DNA of 64,000 bases. Source: Bordetella sp. BOR01. Its GTDB lineage: Bacteria; Pseudomonadota; Gammaproteobacteria; Burkholderiales; Burkholderiaceae_B. Location: assembly GCF_019218885.1 (NCBI RefSeq), contig NZ_JAHUWT010000004.1, positions 434,001 to 498,000 on the forward strand, given 5' to 3'. The translations under genes and the position numbers were made by a program. Position 1 is the stretch's first letter. The number at the start of each line of letters is the position of its first letter. Positions 17,262 through 25,891 of the stretch are shown here, in pieces. The notes below the pieces were generated by a model. It did not search any database. It was not told the origin of the DNA and saw only the letters and a program-made list of their open reading frames with translations.

Positions 17262-18803
17262 TCAGGCGGCGGCGGTTGACTGCGAAAGTTGCCAGGCTGC
17301 CCGCAAGTCCAGGCCGGCCAGACGGGCCAGCATGGAATCGTTGGGCCCGGCGCCGAAGGCGCCGTATCGCAGTTCGACGGCCGCCGCCAGCTTCAAGGCT
17401 TGCCGCGCCAGATCCGGTTCCCAAGTGATCAGGCGGTGGGCGTCGAGTTCTTCAATCAGCGCGGCCAGTAGCGGACGCATGTCGGCACGCGCGTCAAAAC
17501 GCTGGAGCAGGGCGCACTGGGCCAGCCGCAGGCGGAAGTTGTCGCGCTGGCTGCCGGCGTGGCGCGCAGCGCCTTGCAGACTGTCCAGCGCTTCATTCAG
17601 CTTGCCGGCAACAGCGTCGGCGTCGGCGGCCTTCGTCAGCTCGGTCACGGTGTCTGCGCCATCCGCGCTGGCCCCGGCGTGCGAGGTATCGCTACCCAGC
17701 GCTTCCAGCCAGGCCTGCGTGTCAGGGTCGGCAAATGGGCGGCCGTCGTTGAATTTCATTTCTGCCAGTTGCGGCAGGCGGGACAGCAAGCGGCCCGTTT
17801 CAAAGGCCACGGCCGCAGCCGCATCGGTGGCACCCAGCCGGCTCAAGGCGGCATGGCTAGCACGATTGAGGTCCAGCCAGTAGCGATGCCCGATCAGGCG
17901 CGATTCCACGAAATGAATCACGGCTTGCGGTTCGCCCCCTTGCGCGATCTTCTCGAATCCGACCACGATTTGGTCGGGTGGGGCAGGCAAACGCGTCGCG
18001 CCATTTTGCGCGGGGGGCGCCTGTTCCAGCGTGGCCCAGGCGCAGATGCGATTCAGCCTGAACAACAAGGGCAGGGTGGGGTGTTCTTCCAGGTACCAGT
18101 CAATGAGCGGGCGCAGGCAGGCCAGCCCGGCGTCCGCGGCCGCCTCTGGATCGCTGCCCGCGGCCGGCGCGGCCATCGTGGCGACCGCTGCCGACCCGGC
18201 CGACGCCGCCGGGCTGGTCGCCGCTGCCTCAGGCGCGGGCGCAGCCGGCCGTTCGACGGGCAGGTTGTTCAACGCAGCACGCAATCCATAGAAAGCCGGC
18301 GCCTGATCGTCGTGCTGCTGCCACGCAGCATCCAGCGCCTCCCAATCCGCCAGCAATTCGCCATGCAGTTCCGGCTGGAGTGCGGCAAATTCCACCTGAG
18401 TGTCCTGGATGCGCTCGTTCAACTGATCCAGCAGCCACTGGATCTGGTTGCGGCGGCCCCGTAGGCGGGCGGCCGGTGGAGACATATCGTCCCAATGGAT
18501 CGTTACAAGATCGCGCAAGAGGTGGATGCCGTCGGCCAATCCCGCCAATCCACGGATATGAAGCAGCGCCACGGTCAACCATGCGCCTACGGTCAGGTCC
18601 TTGCCTTCCTGGCCAAGTACCTGGGTGCCCAGGCGCGCCACTGCCTTCCAATCCACCGGGGCGGTGGCATGAATATCGGTCAACTGGTCGATCTGGGTAC
18701 GCATCGCCGCAAATGCCTCACCGTCCCGCGGGCTGGTGCCCACCGGCTGGTCAGTGCGGACCGGGCTGGCGCCCAGATTGCGGTCGAACCCTTCAATAGG
18801 CAC
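17262..18803 (-). CDS. tssA: T6SS cap/baseplate protein TssA
   Basis: TssA coordinates tube and sheath assembly. The 513-residue product has the ImpA-type N-terminal domain: PVGTSPRDGEAFAAM at about residues 21-35, DWKAVARLGTQVL at about 51-63 and GLADGIHLLRDLV near 87-100. An Ala/Pro-rich hinge follows at about 188-220, then a C-terminal domain of a length consistent with the long TssA classes. It is the first gene of the leftward T6SS operon, with a 334-bp divergent region upstream shared with the large regulator. Confidence 0.9.
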   Translation of the reverse strand: MPIEGFDRNLGASPVRTDQPVGTSPRDGEAFAAMRTQIDQLTDIHATAPVDWKAVARLGTQVLGQEGKDLTVGAWLTVALLHIRGLAGLADGIHLLRDLVTIHWDDMSPPAARLRGRRNQIQWLLDQLNERIQDTQVEFAALQPELHGELLADWEALDAAWQQHDDQAPAFYGLRAALNNLPVERPAAPAPEAAATSPAASAGSAAVATMAAPAAGSDPEAAADAGLACLRPLIDWYLEEHPTLPLLFRLNRICAWATLEQAPPAQNGATRLPAPPDQIVVGFEKIAQGGEPQAVIHFVESRLIGHRYWLDLNRASHAALSRLGATDAAAAVAFETGRLLSRLPQLAEMKFNDGRPFADPDTQAWLEALGSDTSHAGASADGADTVTELTKAADADAVAGKLNEALDSLQGAARHAGSQRDNFRLRLAQCALLQRFDARADMRPLLAALIEELDAHRLITWEPDLARQALKLAAAVELRYGAFGAGPNDSMLARLAGLDLRAAWQLSQSTAAA

Positions 18804-19137
18804 AGTGGCTTATCCTTTACGAGTCTCGCGGTCGACGACGTGAAACAAATTGCATATTTCTGAGCAACCCTGTCTGACCAAAAGGCCACGACTCAGGTGC
18901 TTGGCACGATGTTAGAAACCCAGGCGTTTATGAACCGTTGAAGCAAATCGCAAAAGTTGAGACATTCTCTGTAATCGATTTAACGTTTCTTAAACGCTTT
19001 TCACGCCACAATGGGGCATCTGTATCGAATCGACATGAACTGAGAAGAACAAAGACCCCGAGTAAGACAAGGCAGGGCAGTTAGACGATGTCTGCGGACA
19101 GCGCCTGGCGGGGTCGCAAGGTTCTAGCCAACTTCCT
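18804..19137. promoter_or_regulatory. Divergent control region between the T6SS operon and its putative regulator
   Basis: This 334-bp stretch has no plausible gene and is distinctly more AT-rich than its surroundings. It must contain the leftward promoter for tssA and the rightward promoter for the SARP-type regulator. The best ordered element is CGTTT-CTT-AAACG at 18984-18996, an inverted repeat within an AT-rich run. I could not fix -35/-10 elements with confidence on either strand. Confidence 0.55.
18984..18996. promoter_or_regulatory. Inverted repeat CGTTT-N3-AAACG, operator candidate
   Basis: Five-base arms CGTTT and AAACG flank CTT. It lies 140-150 bp upstream of the regulator start and 180 bp upstream of tssA, in the AT-rich core of the divergent region. 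Binding by the neighbouring regulator is only inferred from position. Confidence 0.35.
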
Positions 19138-22100
19138 ATGCATCCCAGCCTGATCCGACCCATCCAACTTCGTCTGCTCGGTGAGTTCGATATCGCCGTG
19201 GCGAATGTCAGCGGCCGTCGTGCGCTCAGTTACAGCAAACCCAAGCTGTTATTGGCCATGCTGGCGCTCGCACAGGGAAAACCCTATTCACGGGCGGAAT
19301 TGGCCAACACCTTATGGCCCGCCGACTTGAAGGACGGGCGCGCCAACCTGCGCCACGCGCTGTTCGTGCTGCGCCGATTGTTCGAGCCGGTCCCTGATGC
19401 ATGGATATCCACCAGCAGCACATTGGCGCTGAACCCGGATGTCATCATGGTCGATGTGCTGGCCATCATTGGTGCGGCGGGTTACGAGGACCTGACACCT
19501 GAGCAGCGGTTGAACTATGACCGCGGCAGCCTGCTGGAATACACCGATCTGCCCGAAAGCGGATCGTTCACGGCCTGGAAAACCAGTTGGCAATCACGTA
19601 TCGAGCGCGACGTTTCCGAACGCCGCAAGGCGCTGCTGGCTCAACTGACCGCCAGTGGCCATCTGAACCAGGCCCTGGATACCGCCAAGCATTGGGTGCA
19701 CACGCACCCTGAAGACGAAGGAGCGCATCGCCACCTGATCCGCTTGCTGCTGGACAATGGCAACCGCGAAGCCGCCTTGCTGGCTTACCAGCATTGCGTG
19801 GGGATCATGCGCGAACGCTACGACACCGAGCCCACGGAACAAACGCGCGCCCTGGTCGAAAATGCCCTGCCTGCTCTCGAACCCGATATGCTGCAGCCGG
19901 TCGAGCAACGCCAGTATTGCCCTTTGGCGGTTCTGGCGGTGGCGTTGACGCTCGACGAGTCCGAACGCTACCCCGAGCAATCATTGCAAGGCCTGCAAAC
20001 GGCACGCAAGCACCTGCTGGAACTGGCGCGCAGCGAAGGAGGGCATGTATTGGTGGGCGCCGACAACAGCCTGGCAATCGTGTTCGGCTATCCCAAATTG
20101 ACTGAACGACCGGCTCATGCCGCTGCCAAGCTGGCTTGCGGCATCCGGGCCCTGTCATTGCCGACCGGCGTGCGTGTGGGCATGGGCATCCATGCCGACA
20201 TTTCATTGGTGCAATCGAACACCCGGCCCGACGCTGGCGCGCTGGTCAGCCAGCGGGCCATGCGCCTAGCCTATCTGGCCGACACGTGCGAAATTCTGCT
20301 CAGCGCGGCTACCCGCGACCGCCTGGCCGACCAGTTCGCCGTCCGCGCTGAAAAACGCCACGGACGGCATCTGTGCCTATTGGAATTCCAGTTGGAGGCC
20401 AAAGTCGTACGACGCATGTTTGGCCGCGTGCGGGAGTTCGACAGCCTGGTCCGCCTGTGGGCCCGCCTGCCCGTAGCCCAGTTGCCGACCGCCATGACCG
20501 TGCGCGGGGAAGCTGGCATCGGCAAGTCGCTGCTGATGGGCGTCATGGCGGAGTATGTGCGCCATACCGGTGGCGACATCTGCCTGCTGGCCTGCCACGA
20601 AGGCCATGACAACACGCCGTTCTATCCCGTGCGCGAGTACATCATGCAGCGTTTGTCCCTGGAATGGGGAGGCATCGACGGCGCACTCGACTCATCCGAC
20701 TATCAGCGCCAATTGGTCGAGACCGTTTGCCAGCGGGTGGGCCTGGACTCGTCGGTGCATGCCGGCCTGCGGCGCGTGCTGTTTCCAGAAGGCGACCGTG
20801 CCGGCCAGGCTGCTGCCAGCGATCTGTCGCGGCAAGCCCTGATGCAGTCGCTGCTCTCCATCCTGGCCCACCGCAGCCAACCGGACCGTCCGTTGCTGCT
20901 GGTATGGGAAGATCTCCACTGGGCGGACCATTCCAGCCTCGCGCTGCTCCAGCTGCTGATGAAACAGGTGCAGGCCGCGCCGACCATGGCACTGATGACG
21001 GCGCGCGAGGAGTTCGGCGGTTCAGCATGGTCTGCCCATGAACTGCTGCTCAAGCCGCTGGAGCGCCAAGCTATTGCGGAATTGGTGGCGCACCGAGCCA
21101 AAGGCCAACGCCTGTCGTCGAAATTGCGCGCGCGCATCGTGGACGACGCTGATGGCATTCCGCTCTATGCCGAAGAAATGGTCCGCCAAGTCGTGCTGGG
21201 TGCCGACATTGGTGTCACGCCTGTCATTGCCGACTTGATAGCGGCCCGCTTGTCGGACCTTGAGCCCGGTACCCGCAGGCTGGCGCAGTTTGCCGCGGTG
21301 GCGGGGCAGGTGGACGATGTCTTGATGGCGCGCGCCGCCCAGGAGTTCAACGTCAATCCCCAGAGCATGCCCGAGGTCCTGGCCGAACTGCGCCAGCGCG
21401 GCCTTATCGACGATGCCATTCCGGCCAATTTTCGCCATGCGCTGGTGCGCGATGCGATCTATCACACGCTCAGCCCCGGCCAGCGCCGCCTGCAACATGA
21501 GATCGTGGCCAATTACCTGATCGAGCAAAGTCCGCGCTCCGAGCCCGTGGAGTCTGCCTACATCGCACGGCACCTCGAAATGGCCCAGCATGCCAGGGCT
21601 TCGGAATGGTGGTGCCTGGCGGCGCGCGACGCCCTGGCCCAGTCCGCCGTGGCCGAAGCCCAGGCGCTGACCGAACGCGCCCTGCGGGCGCTGCGCCACA
21701 TTGAAGATGTGCAAGACCGCCGCAAGAACGAACTGGAAGTACAGTTGTTGCGCGGCTCGGTGTTTGCGTCGCTCAAGGGCGGCGGGGCCGCCGAGACCTC
21801 CGAGGCGTACGCCCGCACGATTGAACTACAGCAAAGCAACGACGACCCGAACACGCAATTCCTCTTGCTATGGGGGGCGTGGACCGTGGCGATAAGCACC
21901 CGCACGCACGCCGAAAGCCTGCAACAGGCCGAGCGGATCTATCGTTACGCCGAGCAGACGAGCGACAGCGCCTTGCAGGGGTGGGCGCAGTACGCCTGCG
22001 GCTTCAGTTATCTGCTGACCGGCGACATGGTTGCCGCCGAACGCTGGCTGCGCACTTGCATACAAAGCCTAGGGGGGCAGCCGGATCAGCGCATGCGGTT

Positions 22101-22767
22101 CGCCCGTTGGGGCGCGGACGGTGTTTGTGCCGCCAAGGCCGTATTGGGTTGGGTACTGACGCTGCAAGGCCGCGAAGAGGAAGGACTGGCCTTTGCAAAA
22201 GCAGGCCTGGCCGATGCCAACAATCTGGATCACCTGGCCAGCCGTGTTCTTTGCCTGGCCATGCTGGGCGAAATCCACCGCCAGCGCGGCGATGACGACG
22301 AAGCCCTCGAGGCCGCCGACACCTTGCGCGCCCAGACCAATAGCGGTGACTTCGCTCTCTGGCGCGGCTTGGCCGAGGGCCTGTCGGGCTGGGTACGGGC
22401 GCGCCGCGGTGAACGCAGTGGCCTGGACAGTATTCAGCGTGCTATCGATGCCTCGCGCGCAGGCATGCCGGTGCTGCAGTCCGCACTGGAACTCTTCCTG
22501 GCCAGCGCTCACCTGGAACATGACGAACCTGAACGGGCCTCGGGCGCGGTGCAGCGGGCGGCCGAAGTCATGGAGCGCTTCGGCAGCCAGTTCATGCGGG
22601 GCGACTATCTTTTTCTATTGGGCAATGTGGCTGCCCGGCAAGGCCAATACGGCAAGGCCCGCGAACATTGGCAAGAAGCTGTCACCGAAAGCCGCCGGCT
22701 GGGCCTTACACTGGTGGCGCGCAGAGCTCAAGCACGGCTCAAGGACATTTCACAACGTGTCGCCTGA
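19138..22767 (+). CDS. SARP/BTAD-type transcriptional regulator with AAA ATPase and TPR domains
   Basis: This 1209-residue protein is a large multidomain regulator. Residues about 10-100 form an OmpR/SARP-like winged helix (IQLRLLGEFDIAV and LANTLWPADLKDGRANLRHALFVLRR). Residues about 110-250 look like a bacterial transcriptional activator (BTAD) domain. Residues about 255-400 resemble a degenerate class III cyclase fold, without a clear catalytic Asp pair. An ATPase follows, with Walker A GEAGIGKS at about 457-464 and LLLVWEDLHWAD as Walker B, then a long helical TPR-like C-terminus. It is divergent from tssA, so T6SS control is the natural guess. No strong ribosome site precedes the ATG at 19138. 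Confidence 0.85.
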   Translation: MHPSLIRPIQLRLLGEFDIAVANVSGRRALSYSKPKLLLAMLALAQGKPYSRAELANTLWPADLKDGRANLRHALFVLRRLFEPVPDAWISTSSTLALNPDVIMVDVLAIIGAAGYEDLTPEQRLNYDRGSLLEYTDLPESGSFTAWKTSWQSRIERDVSERRKALLAQLTASGHLNQALDTAKHWVHTHPEDEGAHRHLIRLLLDNGNREAALLAYQHCVGIMRERYDTEPTEQTRALVENALPALEPDMLQPVEQRQYCPLAVLAVALTLDESERYPEQSLQGLQTARKHLLELARSEGGHVLVGADNSLAIVFGYPKLTERPAHAAAKLACGIRALSLPTGVRVGMGIHADISLVQSNTRPDAGALVSQRAMRLAYLADTCEILLSAATRDRLADQFAVRAEKRHGRHLCLLEFQLEAKVVRRMFGRVREFDSLVRLWARLPVAQLPTAMTVRGEAGIGKSLLMGVMAEYVRHTGGDICLLACHEGHDNTPFYPVREYIMQRLSLEWGGIDGALDSSDYQRQLVETVCQRVGLDSSVHAGLRRVLFPEGDRAGQAAASDLSRQALMQSLLSILAHRSQPDRPLLLVWEDLHWADHSSLALLQLLMKQVQAAPTMALMTAREEFGGSAWSAHELLLKPLERQAIAELVAHRAKGQRLSSKLRARIVDDADGIPLYAEEMVRQVVLGADIGVTPVIADLIAARLSDLEPGTRRLAQFAAVAGQVDDVLMARAAQEFNVNPQSMPEVLAELRQRGLIDDAIPANFRHALVRDAIYHTLSPGQRRLQHEIVANYLIEQSPRSEPVESAYIARHLEMAQHARASEWWCLAARDALAQSAVAEAQALTERALRALRHIEDVQDRRKNELEVQLLRGSVFASLKGGGAAETSEAYARTIELQQSNDDPNTQFLLLWGAWTVAISTRTHAESLQQAERIYRYAEQTSDSALQGWAQYACGFSYLLTGDMVAAERWLRTCIQSLGGQPDQRMRFARWGADGVCAAKAVLGWVLTLQGREEEGLAFAKAGLADANNLDHLASRVLCLAMLGEIHRQRGDDDEALEAADTLRAQTNSGDFALWRGLAEGLSGWVRARRGERSGLDSIQRAIDASRAGMPVLQSALELFLASAHLEHDEPERASGAVQRAAEVMERFGSQFMRGDYLFLLGNVAARQGQYGKAREHWQEAVTESRRLGLTLVARRAQARLKDISQRVA

Positions 22768-22865
22768 GGCCTGGGTATCGAGCCTGACGTATCGGTAACC
22801 GTTGCACCAGATTGAAAAATCGGCAATCGGGCAGTGCGGGCGGGCAGGGGAGAGGGTTACGCATC

Positions 22866-23681
22866 ATGGATCTCGAGCACTTGGCTTTAGAGCAACCCGG
22901 GCGCGACGCACCCGAACGTACCGGCACGCAAAGCCTGGGGCGCGGAATCAAGCTCATGCGCGTGATCGCGGCACGCCCGGATTTCGGCTGGCGCCTGTCG
23001 GACCTGGCGGCGGCCTGCAAACAGGACAAGGGCACCGTGCACCGGATGCTGGCCTGCCTGGTCGAAGAGCGCCTGGTCACCCAGCGAGCCACCGACCGGC
23101 GCTATCTGCCGGGACCGCTGATGTACGAACTGGGTCTGGCCATTCCGGCGCGCGTACAGTTCCAGCGCCGCGCAGAATCGCTGCTGCAATCGTTCGCGCG
23201 GCGCATGGGCGGTATTTCGTTGCTGTTGCTGCGCAGCGGCAACGAATACGTCTGCAGCGTCAGGGCAGGGGCCTTGCCGCTGGCCGGCCTGATGGTGCAG
23301 GCGGGAACGCGCCGGCCGTTGATCACGTCCGTAGGCGGTATCGCCATCATCCAGACACTGGGCGCCGATGAGGCACGCCAGGTGCTTTTGAACAATGTGT
23401 CCCAGGAAATCGCCGGCCACGGCACCATGCGCCTGCAGGCATTGCAGAAAATGCAGGAACGATCGGATCATCACGGCTGGGGGGTCAACCTGGGCGACGT
23501 CGTGCCGGGTGTACATGCGTTTTCGGTGCCTGTACGCGACATGCGGGGCGATGCCTTCGCAGCTGTCTGCCTGATGGGCACCGCCGATCTGTATGGCGAA
23601 AAGCGACTGCCCGAGTTGCGCGATGCGCTGCAAGCCGTGGCCGGGGCACTGTCGGCCGACGCACACAAGTTCAGCATATGA
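22866..23681 (+). CDS. IclR family transcriptional regulator
   Basis: This 271-residue protein has an N-terminal winged helix-turn-helix at about residues 20-80 (LGRGIKLMRVI, then LSDLAAACKQDKGTVHRMLACLVEERLV) and a C-terminal IclR effector-binding domain. I chose the ATG at 22866 because GGGGAGAGGG lies upstream; another in-frame start at 22812 has none. The gene is 62 bp upstream of the FMN-dependent dehydrogenase on the same strand, so it probably controls use of a 2-hydroxyacid. Confidence 0.88.
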   Translation: MDLEHLALEQPGRDAPERTGTQSLGRGIKLMRVIAARPDFGWRLSDLAAACKQDKGTVHRMLACLVEERLVTQRATDRRYLPGPLMYELGLAIPARVQFQRRAESLLQSFARRMGGISLLLLRSGNEYVCSVRAGALPLAGLMVQAGTRRPLITSVGGIAIIQTLGADEARQVLLNNVSQEIAGHGTMRLQALQKMQERSDHHGWGVNLGDVVPGVHAFSVPVRDMRGDAFAAVCLMGTADLYGEKRLPELRDALQAVAGALSADAHKFSI

Positions 23682-23743
23682 AATAGAAGCGGCCATGGGC
23701 TTGCGGCCGCACCCGCAAGGTCGCTTAAGGTTATGGCGTCGCT

Positions 23744-24964
23744 ATGTCAAAGAGCTGCGCCGTGAGCATCCAATCCGCCATCAACCTGGAAGACATGCGC
23801 TTGCTGGCGCGCCGCAAGTTGCCGCGCATTGCGTTCGACTTCATTGACGGCGGCGCCGACGGCGAACGGTGCCTGCAGCGCAACCGCGAAGCCTTCGAGC
23901 GGTATTGCCTGGTTCCGCGCTACTTGCGAGACGTGTCCATCCGCGACCAGTCGGTGGAACTGTTCGGCCGCCGCTACGCCAGCCCGATCGGTATTTCGCC
24001 CACCGGCCTGGCCGCGTTGTTCCGACCCGATGCCGATCTGATGCTGGCGGCGGCTGCCCGCCAGGCCGATGTGCCATTCTTGTTGTCCAGCGCCAGCAAC
24101 GCGGCCTGGGAGGAAGTCATCGCCATTGCTGCGGACCACGTATGGTTCCAGATGTATTGCACCCGGGACGAGCGCATCAACGACGACTTGGTCAGGCGCG
24201 CCCGCGAGGCGCGTGTCAGGGTGCTGGTGGTGTCGGTGGATGTGCCGGTCAATGCGAACCGCGAACGGAACCGGCGCAATGGATTCTCGCGACCGTTTCG
24301 CATGACACCCGGGGTGGTGCTGGAAGCACTGGGCCATCCGGCCTGGGTGCTGCGCTACCTGCGCACCGGGGGCATTCCCATGATGCAGAACTGGAAGCCT
24401 TATGCGCCGGATGGGGCCAGCGCGGCCGCGGTTGCCGATCTGTACGGCACGCTGACGCCGGCGCCCATGATCGGTTGGCAGCATATACGGCGCATCCGCC
24501 TGGCATGGAACGGCCCGTTGGTCATCAAGGGGCTGCTGCATCCCGATGACGCGCGCGAGGCGCTGCGCCTGGGCGTGGACGGGCTGGTGGTATCGAACCA
24601 TGGCGGCCGGCAACTGGACGCCGCGCCGGCGCCGCTGGACATGCTGCCGGCCATCCGTGCGGCGGTGGGCAACGGCATGACGCTGATCCTGGACAGCGGC
24701 GTCAGGCGCGGCTCGGACGTGGCCGTTGCGCGGGCGCTGGGCGCCTGCTCGACGATTTTCGGACGGCCGACGCTGTACGCGGTAGCTGCAGCGGGCCAGG
24801 CGGGTGCAGAGCGGGCGCTGCAGATCGTGCGCAACGAGCTGGACATGGTGATGGCGCAGATCGGCTGTCCGTCGTTTCAAGGCCTGGACGACAGTTATCT
24901 ATGGCCGCGCGGCGGACGCTGTTCCAGGATGCCGGCGAGTTCGACCAGATCGCCCGCGGTATAG
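23744..24964 (+). CDS. FMN-dependent alpha-hydroxy-acid dehydrogenase
   Basis: Members of this family (L-lactate, mandelate and glycolate dehydrogenases) oxidise a 2-hydroxy acid to the 2-oxo acid with FMN. Visible landmarks are FDFIDGGADGE at about residues 32-42, YLVPRYLRDV-like binding residues near 55, ASPIGISPTG near 80, the FMN-site Lys in VIKGLLHPDDA, and the catalytic base in SNHGGRQLD at about residue 285. The last 20-odd residues read through into the convergent dehalogenase gene and do not look like the usual family C-terminus, so the tail is atypical. The specific substrate cannot be assigned. Confidence 0.88.
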   Translation: MSKSCAVSIQSAINLEDMRLLARRKLPRIAFDFIDGGADGERCLQRNREAFERYCLVPRYLRDVSIRDQSVELFGRRYASPIGISPTGLAALFRPDADLMLAAAARQADVPFLLSSASNAAWEEVIAIAADHVWFQMYCTRDERINDDLVRRAREARVRVLVVSVDVPVNANRERNRRNGFSRPFRMTPGVVLEALGHPAWVLRYLRTGGIPMMQNWKPYAPDGASAAAVADLYGTLTPAPMIGWQHIRRIRLAWNGPLVIKGLLHPDDAREALRLGVDGLVVSNHGGRQLDAAPAPLDMLPAIRAAVGNGMTLILDSGVRRGSDVAVARALGACSTIFGRPTLYAVAAAGQAGAERALQIVRNELDMVMAQIGCPSFQGLDDSYLWPRGGRCSRMPASSTRSPAV

Positions 24965-25632
24965 TCCCAGCCCCCAAGCGGCTTGCCCGCGGGGTCTTTC
25001 GACGGATCATGCGCATGGGTACGCGCGATGTAGGCGGTTTTCAGCCCGCATTGTCGCGCCGCGTCCAGATCGTAGTCATGGGCAGCAACCAGCATCGCCT
25101 GGTGCGGTGCCACGCCCAGCAATTCACAAGCATGAAAGTACACCTGCGGCATGGGTTTATAGGCCTTGGAGATATCTGCTCCCAGAATCGTGTCCCAGGG
25201 CAGCCCGGCATGTTTGGCCATATCGACCAGAAGCCGGGTGTTTCCATCGGACAGCGGGGCGACGATAAAGCGCTCCTTCAATTTGCTGAGGCCTTGCACC
25301 GAATCAGGCCACGGATCGAGGCGATGCCAGGCCCGGTTCAAGTCTTGCAGGTCGGCGCCGGGCAAGGCCGATGGCGGCAGCCCGAACGCGTTGAGGCAGG
25401 CTTGCAGGTTTTCCATGTTGAGCTGATCGAGACCGGCAAAGGGCCGCTGGCCGCGGCGTATGGGCTCGACCGAGGCGCCATAGCGCCCAACCCAGGCATC
25501 GGCAAACGCATCGGCGTCGATATGCAGGGCGTCGTGGCGCTTGAAGAAAGCCCCGACTTGCGCCGCGATGCTGCCGCGCCAATCCACAACAGTGCCCAGA
25601 ACGTCGAAAAACAAGACTTCAACTTTGGCCAA
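24895..25632 (-). CDS. Haloacid dehalogenase, type II (HAD superfamily)
   Basis: Type II HAD enzymes hydrolyse 2-haloacids or related substrates through an aspartyl intermediate. Visible are motif I FFDVLGTVVDW, where the nucleophile Asp is near residue 8, motif II PLSDGN, the KAYKP lysine motif and the VAAHDYDLDAA acidic motif. I propose the TTG at 25632 because GGAG lies 7 bases upstream and it places motif I correctly near the N-terminus. An ATG at 25698 would add 22 residues with no family match. The gene converges on the hydroxyacid dehydrogenase, overlapping it by 70 bp. Confidence 0.87.
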   Translation of the reverse strand: MAKVEVLFFDVLGTVVDWRGSIAAQVGAFFKRHDALHIDADAFADAWVGRYGASVEPIRRGQRPFAGLDQLNMENLQACLNAFGLPPSALPGADLQDLNRAWHRLDPWPDSVQGLSKLKERFIVAPLSDGNTRLLVDMAKHAGLPWDTILGADISKAYKPMPQVYFHACELLGVAPHQAMLVAAHDYDLDAARQCGLKTAYIARTHAHDPSKDPAGKPLGGWDYTAGDLVELAGILEQRPPRGHR

Positions 25633-25763
25633 TTCAAATCTCCAGTGCCGGTCGTGGCCGCCTGGGGCCAACGTGAGAAGCAGGATTGCCACCGACATGG
25701 TAGGGCCAGCACCCGGATACGGCAGGAATGTCCGTGCTGTCGAGTGCGGTTTTGGGTTTGGCT

Positions 25764-25791
25764 TTAATACGCATAATGTATATTATGTAAA
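25764..25791 (-). promoter_or_regulatory. Predicted promoter with internal palindrome upstream of the dehalogenase gene
   Basis: On the minus strand TTTACA (25786-25791) and TATTAA (25764-25769) are separated by 16 bp. The spacer holds most of CATAAT-GTAT-ATTATG (25772-25787), an inverted repeat with perfect 6-bp arms. This arrangement fits a repressor operator inside the promoter. The surrounding DNA is strikingly AT-rich for this genome. Which regulator binds is unknown. Confidence 0.5.
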
Positions 25792-25891
25792 GTTAATGAT
25801 TTGCCTGAGCCAAGGCAAACTACCCTTGCGGATGATCGGCAGCCTCATCTCATTCCCTGGGCAACCTAGAGATAGCCCAGGATTTAACGGA

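Noticed and set aside
18895-18920. TTGGCACGATGTTAGAA, resembling a sigma-54 promoter
   Set aside because: The -24 GG part fits, but the -12 position reads GA instead of GC, so it was not kept as a promoter.
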